From Sipunculus nudus (Eukaryota > Annelida > Sipuncula > Golfingiida > Sipunculidae), in contig CM049321.1 of the NCBI GenBank assembly GCA_026874595.1, positions 26,525,479 to 26,589,478 on the forward strand: DNA of 64,000 bases, given 5' to 3'. Each line of letters starts with the position of its first letter. Position 1 is the first letter of the stretch. Made by a program: the position numbers and the translations under genes. The notes below the pieces were generated by a model. It searched no databases and was not told where the DNA came from. It was given only the letters and a program-made list of their open reading frames with translations. This document shows positions 11,401 through 23,400 of this stretch, piece after piece.

Positions 11401-14400
11401 TCAGATACCACAAATAAGAGATACTCCTGATGACACAGAAGACTTGTACAGATTCTCTGATATATTATCATCTCCAGATTTAAAGAATTTGGAACTGGTG
11501 TTCCAAGAGTCCCTTTTAGACCAAACCCCACCATCAGAGGGTTCCTCTATAGTAGACGATGTGTTTATACATGAAATACCACAAGAAGTACCTGTCAATC
11601 CACTGCAGGACAAAGACTCGGAAGAGTTAATGACAGATGTCAGTAAATCTGAAAGCTCGGTCCCACATGAGCAGTCTTACATTATTGACTTAAAGGCTTT
11701 GGACAAAGATAACAAATCCAGAGGGTCCCTTGAGGAAGAAAATAAACCTTCTGAAGAGAATGGTTTAGCAAACGACTTGGTTATCTCCGGGCAAATGACT
11801 AGTGATAAAGGAGACCCTGTAGACACAGAAACCATCACTACCATCATCATACCTTTAGATATTACCCAAGATGGTTCTGATGATGAACAAGGCCACAGCT
11901 TTATGACACAAACACCTGACTTTGCAGAAATCTTCAGAGAGTCTCTACAAAGAAAAGATGCATCATCTGATGAGGATGAGTTATCTTTTATTTTAGAGTC
12001 AGAGAGAAGTATGCAAGATAGGGATGGTGAGTCTGATACAAAACAGATGTACAGAATGTTCTTTGGTGATAAAGGTAACAGTGATGATGATGGCATGTAC
12101 ATGGCAACTGATCAACTATCTAATGCAAATGCTTTTGATGATTTATACAGACCAGGCCAGGAAAGTCAGCAGAACACTTCTGTCTCCCCAAATGATGAGA
12201 AGCAAATGTCTAGAGAAGAAACAGCTACTCCAGTCTCACATAGTAATGAGAAACAGTATATTAAACCAAGTGAATATGATGAACATTTATTACAATATTT
12301 AGAGATGATTTTTGGAAAAACTGTACCTGCCAAGAGAGATAAGGTACATGCACACAGGCCAGAAACTCAAGACATAAAAACAGAATCCTCTGCCGAAAAG
12401 AGACCTGAAAATGCCTTCTTGCCATTAACAGCTGAAGTAATGCATGAACCAAGCAAAGATACATTGGACCTTAATGAAATTGCAGAAGTTTTCCATCAGT
12501 TTGTGGAAGATCAGGAAACTGACATGGATATTGCAAAATCAAGTGCTGATCAAGCAAAAGATAATTTATATGATGAAGTGCCACATTCAAGTGACAAAAC
12601 ATCAAGTTCTCTTGAAGAAGAGGCACATGTTCCATTGCCTGCAAAGTCAGCCTCAAATTACCTGATTGAATTGTTTTTGCAATCTTTGAAAGAAAATCAT
12701 GAACATTTGTCGAAGAATGATCCAGAAAGTGTGAACCAAGAAGATGTACAATATACACATGAAAGAAGCAGGGGTGGCCCCAAAGATTTTGCCAGTTTGT
12801 TTAGAGAATCCTTAGGAGACCAAGATGTGTCATTTTACAGTGACTGCATGTCCTCAAAAACTGGCCAGGCTGATGACGTTTCTGAAAAAGACAATAGTAA
12901 CGAGACGTCAAATGGAGGCAGAAAAAGCCACAAAAACTTAGCCAATATGTTTAGAGAATTCATGATAGATCAGAATGTTTCTTTTGAAAGTGACGACATG
13001 TCCTCAAGGACTGATCGAGCTGATGATATTTTTGAAAAAGAAAGTAGAAAAGCAGCTCTTGATGAAGGCAGAATTAGCCCAAAAGACTTAGCTGGCATGT
13101 TTAAAGAATTTTTGAAAGACCAAAATGTGTCATTTGAAAGTGATCACATGTCTTCAAGAACTGATCCAGCTGATGACATTTCTGAAAAAGAAAGTTGGAA
13201 ATTGACACCAGAAGTAGGCAGAATAAGCCCCAAAGATTTATCCAGTATGTTCAAGAATTTCATGACAGACCAAATTGCATCATTTGAAAGTGATCGCATG
13301 TACTCAAGAACTGATCCAACTGATGATGCTTCTGAAAAAGACAGTGGCAAACAGACACCATATGAAGGTAGAATAAGCCCTAAAGACTTGGCCAGTATGT
13401 TCAGGAAATTCATGACAGACCAAGACGCTTCATTTGAAAGTGATCACATGTCTTCAAGAACTGATCCAACTGATGACATTTCTGAAAAAGACATTGACCA
13501 AATGACACCAGTTGGAGGCAGAATAAGCCCCAAAGACTTAGCTAATATGTTTAAAGAATTCATGATAGACCAAAATGTGTCTTTTGAGAGTGACTGTTTG
13601 TCCTTGAGAACTGATCAAGCTGATGACATTTCTGAAAATAACAGTGGCAAAATGACACCAGTTGGAGGCAGAATAAGCCCAAAAGACTTGGCCAATATTT
13701 TTAGAGAATTCATGATAGACCAAAATGTGTCTTTTGAAAGTGAGCGCATGTCCTCAAGGACTGCTCCAACTGATGATATTTCTGAAAAAGAAAATGGAAA
13801 AAAGACACCTGATGGAGGCAGAAGTAGCCCCAAAGACTTATCAAGTATGTTCAGGAAATTCCTGACAGACCAAAATGCATCATTGGAAAGTGATGACATC
13901 TCAAGAATTGACCAAGCTGAAGACATTTCTGAAAAAGATGGTGGCAAAATGACACCAGTTGGAGGGAGAATAAGCCCCAAAGACTTGGCCAATATGTTTA
14001 GAGAATTCATGATAGACCAAAATGTGTCTTTCGAAAGTGATTGCTTGTCCTCAAGGACTGATCCAACTGATGACATTTCTGAAAAAGATGGTGGCAAAAT
14101 GACACCGTTAGAAGGGAGAATAAGCCCCAAAGACTTATCCAGTATATTCAGGAAATTCATGACAGACCAAAATGCATCATTTGAAAGTGATGACATCCCC
14201 TCAAGAACTGATCAAGCTGATAACATGTCTGAAAAAGACGGAGGCAAAGTGACACCAGTTGGAGGCAGAATAAGCCCCAAAGACTTAGCAAATATGTTTA
14301 GAGAATTCATTGTAGACCAGAATGTATCATTTGAAAGTGATCGTATTTCTTCAAGAACTGACCAGGCTGGTGATAATTCTGGAAAAGAAAATGGAAAAGT

Positions 14401-17400
14401 GACACCTGATGGAGGCAGAATTAGCCCCAAAGACTTGGCCAGTATGTTTCAAGATTACTTGATAGACCAAAATTTGTCATTTGAAAGTGATAGAATGTCC
14501 ACAAGATCTGATGCAGCTGATGACACTTCTGAAAAAGACAGTGAAAAAATTACAACCAATGTAGACATAATTAGCCCCAAAGACTTGGCCAGTATCTTCC
14601 AAAAATTCATGATAGACCAAAATGTATCATTTGAAAGTGATTGTAAATCCTCCAGAACTGATCCAGTTGATGATATTTCTGAAACAGAAAGTGGAAAAGA
14701 GACACCAGGCAGAGGCAGAATAAGTTCCAAAGACTTTGCCAGAATGTTTAGAGAATACCTAGTGGACCAAAATGTTTCATTTGAAAGTGATTACATGTCT
14801 TCAAGAAATGGTACAGCTGATGACGTTTCTGAAAAAGAAAGTAATAAAACTGAGGAAGATCATTCTATCCCAACAAAGGATACAGTTTTCACAAACGCTG
14901 CAACACTCACAGACTCCACAACAGATAATCCAGTGGATATAGAGAAACATATTGATCCAAATGAAAGTGCACCATATTTTGAAAACTCAGGTATTGGTCA
15001 AGTCTCTTCAGTAACAGACAGTTTTGAAGATGATTTCAGAATGGGATGTGCTGAGAAAGAATCCAAGGCTAAGGATATGCCTAGAGAAGATACCCTTAAG
15101 TTTGAGGAGGAACCCGATAGAAGCATGTTACTAGGATCCAAGGATAACAGTATGGAGATGTTAGAGGACCAGGGAGCATTGCATGTTTATGATGAGGTAT
15201 CATTCTCTGCTGCCCTATCTTTCTTCTCAAGCGTACCACTAATTTTCTGTAACCCTTTATTTAAGAATTCTTTTTTGTTATATAGTGCTTCTGGCATTCA
15301 GTTAAGTAGTTAAGTTTTGCGGCCATTTATTTCAGGCTTGAAATAAATGTTTTAATCTTGCACACTAATTAATCATAACAACTTGAGTAAATTTTAATAA
15401 TTGGTGCAGCTGGTCATTTATTTAAACAAAATTAAGCTAATGCTATTCTTTGTAGGAGAGTTTGGTTGATTCATGTGCATGAGTCTTTTTATCTGATATT
15501 GCAGCATGTGCATGACAAAAAGTCAGTCTCTATTTCACCTGTTGTTGAGGGTGATATCAGGATAACAGAAACTGGCAGTGGTGAATGCCTTGATACTTCT
15601 ATACCAGTGTCTGATGAAGGAATCAGTGATATTAGCAACCTGCAGGTTCAGGATTTACCAAATTCTGATAAAATTTGGCTTTACACTGACCATGAAGCTG
15701 ATGGGAATATGTCAGCTGCAGAAAAGGTGACTGAAATTATAGTAATTCAGGATGACAAAGATGAACATGGTCCTCAGGACCTGCAAGGACTTCCTCATGA
15801 CTTAACAACAGGCACTCCTGGTATCAAAGACCAATCAGATACCCAGTCTGAAGACTTGCTGAGTACCCTTCCTGAGGACAAAGAACCAATGGTCCGTGAT
15901 TATAGGCCAGACATTTGTGACAACCTTCCACAAAAAGTTGCAACAAAGGATGAAAGTGGGAATGACTCACACAGACAGGAGTACTGTGATGGCCACCTTA
16001 CTTCATCACGAGATGAACTACAAATATCATTCATAAATCAAACTGATGATACAGATGTTGGCCTGCAACAAGTTAAAGCAGAGGAGGAACCTTCTGTTGA
16101 TGTTGCTGCATGTAATGTAGTGTCAGTCAGTCCTGTTTTAACTGGTAGTGTCCCATCTAAGGATGAAGATGCCCAGGAATGCTTGCATGTCAAGGAAGAG
16201 GTATTTGTTTCTAACATGTTAATTTTCTAAAGGAAGAGGTTTTTGTATCTAACAGTTTTGGTAGTGTGTATGTAAGAGTACTTGTGTGTCCATTTATAAT
16301 TCCATTGGCCCTAAATCGTTAAAGTTAAGTGCAAGTTTTGTCATTAATATAAATAAGCTTGGCTAATAGTGTGCGTGAATCTCAGTAGCTGCAGTATATA
16401 ATAATATTTATAAAAAATCAAATAAATGTAATTATTGTTTTAGGAATAATTTATAACATTTTAGTGGTAGTGAATGTTTCTTATCTTTAACTAGCTTTCT
16501 GACATATTTGATGGTTAATTAAGACAAATTGATTGAGATATATCAGTCACTCTTGTTAACTATTATTATTGTAGCATTATGCATATGTCATTATAAATAT
16601 TAGTGCATTGCTTCCTTAACAGTGCATGTGCAGTATGCTTGCTGTACTCTTAACAGTACACAATTGCATGACCATGAACTACAAGTCTATCACATTCAAT
16701 TTGTTAGTTAACAGGTTTGCTAGATCTCACTATTACAAATTACTATTGCAGCCTTTGCCAGAGGATACCATGTTTTCTGATACACCACAGTCAGCAGTAG
16801 ATGCTAGATATTTGCATGATCCTTCTCAGTTTGATCTGCATGCTCTTGAGAACTTTGACTTAAAGCCAAATGATCAAAACATTGCACAGATTGTTACTAT
16901 TGACCAGCCATTACAAAACTTGCTCCCATGGGATGAGAGCCAGATATCTGAGGACAAAATGGACAATGGTGAAGGGAGTGGACTTGAGACAAAAATAATG
17001 TTGGATGCTTCAGTGTATGAGGAACTGGCTAAAGATATGATACATGAAGCTCTGGATGAAGCGATGCAGAGATTTAGTGACCAGTCTGATCAGTATCTCA
17101 CTGCGTCTATGGACATCACAGCTGACCTGACTGGCCAGGAAGAACTTGAACAGTATTTTGATCTTTTATCCCAAGAGGATAATGCACCCAAGGTAGTGGA
17201 AACTGACACAGGATTAACAGACAGTGCTGCTTCTTCAGATTCTAACCTAGAACCTCCAAAAATACATACAGTGACTCAGACTGAGGAGGAGTCCAGCAGT
17301 TTAGATGATATAGCAAGATCACTTGTAGCAAATGTTCTGTCAGAGGCACTTAAAGAAGCAGCATCTCTAATGTCCATCAAAGATGTCACAAAAACTGAAG

Positions 17401-20400
17401 AAATAGTACCATTAAATATTGAGGAGATTGAAATAGAAAGTTCTGAATCACCTGGTTCAAAACCTCATGCAGATAGACCAACCAGTTTACTTATTCCCTC
17501 ATTAGATGAGCAATTATCATGGTTACAGGATACTTCTTTTGATATAGTAAATGAAGCCTCTGCATTTGGACAGAGCTTTGAAGTGCTGGATGAGTCACAA
17601 ATTTCAGATAAAGGAAATACAAACAAGGCATCATCACAACCAGCTCAAAGTTTGTCATGGGCTGAGGAGCTAGCCCAGGTCATGGGTCAGCCTGAGCAGT
17701 CGAGCTTAGACACAAGCAAGGGAGTGGAGTCTTCTGATGAACATGTTGAACCTGTGTCATCAGGAGAGTTCTCTCTCCCGTCTTCTTCAGAACTGATTCT
17801 GTCAGAGAGTGGAGGAAGTGTTGATCCTCTACTCCAGACAACAATGGATGGCAGTGCAGATAAAGATAATGACAGTGAAACAACAGGGTTAAGTGATGAG
17901 TCCAGGCTATTAGACCGTTCAATGACCTTTGACATTGATGCTGAGGGACAAATAGTCAAAGCCAGAGAGCTGGCAAGACTCAAGAGTGTTGATCCAGATC
18001 AGGTGATTGTTAACAATGAGGAAAAAGAACCCCTGAACTCTTCAGACCTGCCCATGGCCAGTAGTACACCAGTTCATGCACCAAGTGCAGATTCTCCTTT
18101 TGCAGTACCATCATGGGAAACACAGAATCAACTACCAAATGATCAGTCTGAGTTATACTTTAGTTTTAACCATCAGATTATAACTCAGGTTATAGAGGAA
18201 GAGGATGAGGATGAGGATGCAGAGGAAGAAGATGCTCATCATCCTGTTCCTTCCTCAGTCACTCCTCAAGAACCCAGTGCACATTCAGGCACAGAACCTG
18301 CTTCTCCAGGGTTGAGTGTCACAGATGGACCAGCTCAGACTGTTCATGCAGCAGAGGACATAAATCAGACACCATCTGTCGTGGCACCACTGCCTGTGCA
18401 GAATGGGATTGGAGATAACAGCAGGGAAGAAGAAAATGGTGACTTGCTGCAGAAATCTTATGAGGATGATGAATGTAAAATAGAATTCATTGATGTGCAG
18501 GACTCAAGGAGGTACCAGGCCTTACTTAGACAGTTCCTCAACATGTCCCCTGTAGTTCCTGAAGATCAGTTGATGGTCACCATCGATGAAGTGTCAGAAG
18601 AGGACTTACAGAACGGTGCTTCAGGTACTGAATCTGACATCCAAGCCCAGGAGGAACAGATCAAGCAGAAGTGTGAAATGAAGTCTGATGAACCAACAGC
18701 TTCTGTGGTAAAAAGGCCAGCTCCATCACAAGGAAATTATCCAAGAAATGCAGCAAACTCAAACTCTGAAACATTGCAACCAGGTGGACCAGTCCTAGAA
18801 CCACAGAGGAAAATTGATACTGATACAAAGCAGCAAGCAAGTGCTCATCCAGCACAGTATGCTGATGTAGTAGAGACTGCACAGCAGACAGAATCAGTCA
18901 CTACACAAGATGCTGCAGCAGGAGTTGGGACTCATGCAGCAGGTTTGGTTGGCCATCATGAAGCTTCACCAGCACATGGGTCTGCTGTGGGATCACAAGG
19001 GGTTGATACAGGGCCAGGGCCGATGTTGAACACACACACACCATCACAGGTGGAGGCTACAATGCATGGTGGTGTGAGTTATGCATGCTTGTACCTAATT
19101 CTTTTGCATCTTTCTTTTTGCACATATTAGGGGCATGGCACATTTAATTTCTAGTAGTAGTATTCTTATCATAGTATAATATTCATTTGCTTTTGAATCA
19201 GTCATTAAATTTTAATGGTTTTGGGATTTACTCACAATACAATTGGTTTCCACAGGATTTATCCAAATTTATAACCTTTGAACCTTTAACATGTCACACA
19301 CCATGTTCTCATGCTTCTGTTGAAGTAACCCCTTGAATCTGATATTTTTCCTTTTTAAAAGGACTTACCTCTAACATATGTTGTTTTATTAATTGGAGAA
19401 AATTGATCTTGCTTGATTTTATATTATAGATAAGAATTAAACAAACTTGTGAAATAATTAATTTGTTAATCATTGAAGGTTCAGGAATCCAGTGAGGTCA
19501 CCACAGAGGTTTCCATGGCAGCACCTGAGATCTTGCAACCACTGAAGGAGACTGTGGTTACTGAGGGTGACACTGTGAAGCTCGTCTTCAAGGCAGTCGC
19601 AAAACCAATGCCACAAGTCTCATGGTTAGTAGATAAGTCATGGTTTTACATTGTTATTATCACCAAAATATATATTCTTAAGAATAAATGCATCTGGATG
19701 TAAACTTTGAATTAATACAATTTGAAGTTTGAGCTAGAAGTACATTTGTTATGAACATATTAAACTGATTTAACATGTGTTACTTATTAAGAAAATTTAT
19801 ATAACGTAGATTTACCTTAACATTTCAACTTCAGACTTGTATGGCTGTGTAATACCATGCCCCATGCACCCTTTTTAAACCCACTAGTAACTTCAACTGT
19901 GGTACAATATGTGAAGTGTGGTACAATATGTAGAGCTATAATGATGGTTTTCAACCAGAAATGGATAGAAAAAAGTTCAAAGTTATTTAATGTGATGCAT
20001 TTAAAACATGAATATGAGTCTCTTAGCAAATAATCATAGGGATAATTTTTGACCATCCAGGTATGTTGATGGTGAGAGGATCAAACCAAGTGACCGGTTC
20101 ATCATTGAGGAGGACAACGAAACATTCACTTTGACCATCATTGACATCACTCTTGATGATGATGCTGAATACACCGTCAAGGCTTCCAATGACCTCGGAA
20201 TGGTCCAGAGTACAGCAGATGTCTTTGTTGATGAGAAGAAAGGTAAAGAGCCTTCTCAAGATATTCTATCATATCTCGTAGAAACTGGTAGAATTTCACT
20301 TTCTCTTAGTCTCTCTTCTAGTCAGTCATCTTGAATAAGTAATAAATTTCATACCATGCTCTACAGAAGGGATCCACAGTATTGTCCATGTGATTACACC

Positions 20401-23400
20401 ACAAGATTGTACTTGTAGGAAATATGTGGATTTACCTTTTTCAGCAAAACTGGTGACATCTGTAGGTGATGACTGACACTAAGTGTTTGGATTTAGTACA
20501 TCAGTTAAAATTATCATATTTAGTCACTTTTCAGATTATACAGGTAAATAGAGCTATACCAGTCAAGGTTTCTGTCTGATCCTCTAGATTGTACATGATT
20601 TTCACTTAAAACCCAAACACAAGATGATCAGTCATTGCAGTGGGCTTTTGATTTCCTATTGGATAAGGTGGATCACCCTATGATACTTAACCCTTATTCC
20701 TTTTTCGAAGATTCATTTACAATTTATAATTGTGATTTTTCTTGAAGCTTCTGGTGAGGCCCCAGTGATTGTTCAGCCATTATCGAGCCAGGTAGTTGTG
20801 GAGAGACAGCCGGTCACACTGGAGTGTGAGTTCAAGAGTACGACCAAGCCTAAAGTCATGTGGTACAAGAGCGGTGTGGAGCTGGCTCCCAGTGACAGGC
20901 ACAGGTGAGTGTAAACTGTGCTCCCAGATGGCGTGTAAAGATGCTGGCTTTTATATATTGTTAAATTTCACTCAGGCTGGTCAAAAATAATACAGAATGG
21001 TCATCAGGGATGGTTGCATTTGCAGGGTGGTCTCTAGATTGGGTATTACACTATATGAATGTATCTATGTTCTGGTTAATGGCTACATGATGAAAGATAG
21101 ATATCAGTGTTAATACTTCTACCTGTTTTCTGTGTTAAGTGTACTAATATTTCCAATAAATGCTGTAATTAATATTAGTGGGGCTGGCTGTATTCTAATG
21201 TCCCAGCTGTGCCTTTGCCAGGGAAAGACTTCCAAGGTAAGTATCCAAGTCAGCAGCTCCAAGTATTGAAAGTGAAAATAGAAATAAAATTTTTGGATGA
21301 TGATGGTACAGTGCATGTCTTTAGTTCAATACACAAACATTTTTCATTGAGCAAAATTTTAAAATTTGCAGTCCCCTAATGCATTTATGAAGCATATTTA
21401 GACATTATTTGTGCAGATGTTTATTACTGAAATATTATTTAAAAAATATATAACTTATTTTGACACATGTATTTTTAGGATGACACAAACTGACAGGACT
21501 GTTACCTTGATGATACCTGACACGGTCATTGATGATGAGTCCGAATACACTGTACGTCTTGAGAACGAGTTCGGCTCCGTTGAATGCACGAACTCAGTGA
21601 CTGTGGAGTACGAAAGCCCATCATTCACACAGCCACTTGAAGATGTTACTGTCACACTAACAGAGACAGTGACCTTGGAATGCAAGTTCAAAGGCAAACC
21701 AACCCCCACACCAAAATGGCTCATCTCTGGAGCTGAAATTGAGGAAACGGACAAGTATCACATCAGATACACTGAGGACACTGCGACCTTGGAAATACGG
21801 GAGGTCAACATGGACGACACAGAGATGCCATACACCTGCAAAGTGTCAAACCATCATGGACAAGCATCAACCACAGCTCGTCTCATTCCGCAAGGTTCGT
21901 GATATTTGCGATAAGTTTGACTAGCCTGAACAGCTTGCCAGCTCTGCACGGTTTGTGCACTAATGAATGCTTTGTACACTTCTAACTTTTCTATCTTTTT
22001 GATGGTTCCTGTAACCATAAATGCCACAACTCACCATGAACTGCTTAATGGAAACCAGCGTTCCCAGCATGCACTAGTATAGTTCACTTTTGTACACTTG
22101 ACTGATGTATCAACATTACATATTGATACTGCATCTGCATGTATGATACCACTTACATTTAGCAAATTTTAATATGCATGTTTTTTTTTCAAACACCTGA
22201 TTGTATATATCACTTTGATAGTCACTTATTCTGATCAAGAGTGGATGAAATAAATTTCTGAAAGTTTTGTATTAAGTGTCAATTTTAGTACAGTGTATTT
22301 TTTGTGTAGGCTTGAAAATAAAATACATTAGGTTTGTGTTATTAATAAACCTTATGCTTCATGCTAAAGATTCTGTTTTAAGTTTGTATTGTAGAGTAGG
22401 ATTTGCACATGATGTAGACTGAGTTAGTATCCATTTGTTATGCATGTTTTCAATAAATGCTAGCTTGATATACCTAGTAACTGAGATATTTAGAGAAATC
22501 CTGTGTCAGATTATATGATGAAGATTTTTGTTGAAAAATCACAATCAGTAGGTACAAAATAAATTCTTTATTCCTACAGTCATTCATTTTTGTATGGGAT
22601 CAGGAGTGTTTTGACAAATCAATTAAATTGAAGAATCAAGGGGAAATTTCTTGGAAACCTGTCTGTCATGGCATTTTAGATAAGGCAGAGAGAGAATTGG
22701 CCTTGCTTAAGGCTTATCAGGGTTTTTTTGGCCACAGAAACATCTTAAAAGTACACTGAACTTGGTGTATGTTTCTGCAGCAGACATGATCAAGTTAATG
22801 AACATAAACACAATTTCAGTATGAAATTATTAAACCAAACCATGAAAGGTGGTCTCTTGCTGAATAGAATTAATAAACAGTAATAATACAATAATAATAG
22901 CAGGTTTTGATTTGCATGCATGGGTACTAGTTACTGATAATATGATTACTTGAATCATGTACATAATATGATTGCTGCATTAACAACTTGGTCATAATAC
23001 TGTGTCTTGCTTGATTATAATTTGACTTCTATTGCTATAATATTTATTTGCATGGTATCAATAATGTATGAATTATGTATCTAACGCTACAATATATATG
23101 TGGTCAACAAAATTGTGTTTATTTGCTGCTGATACCCATGTAATTATTGCTAATTTGAATATTATAATTCACAGCATGTATGATTGACCCACAATGCACT
23201 TTACTAATGTTGAATCCCAGTTTTCATAACTCATAAGTTGCTTGAACAGTAATTAAATGCATGAATTCATACTAGTTTGTTGGAAGACATAACCTGAGTT
23301 GCTTGTCTTATTTATTTTAGCATGCTTAAAAATCACCCAATACATTTGAAAAGCACATGTTATAAACAAAAGATTGTGTCCTGCATGTAGTTGACATTGT

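Larger units (their letters stand above)
9108..19478 (+). other. Short introns separating the insert exons
   Basis: Introns 9108-9501, 10663-11065, 15197-15504, 16201-16751 and 19074-19478 are 300-550 nt and AT-rich. They hold nothing recognisable beyond splice signals. All are phase 0. Confidence 0.6.

Noticed and set aside
13615-14196. Minus-strand open frames of up to 193 codons
   Set aside because: They are antisense shadows of the 150-bp coding repeat; the repeat keeps any stop-free antisense frame open in every copy.
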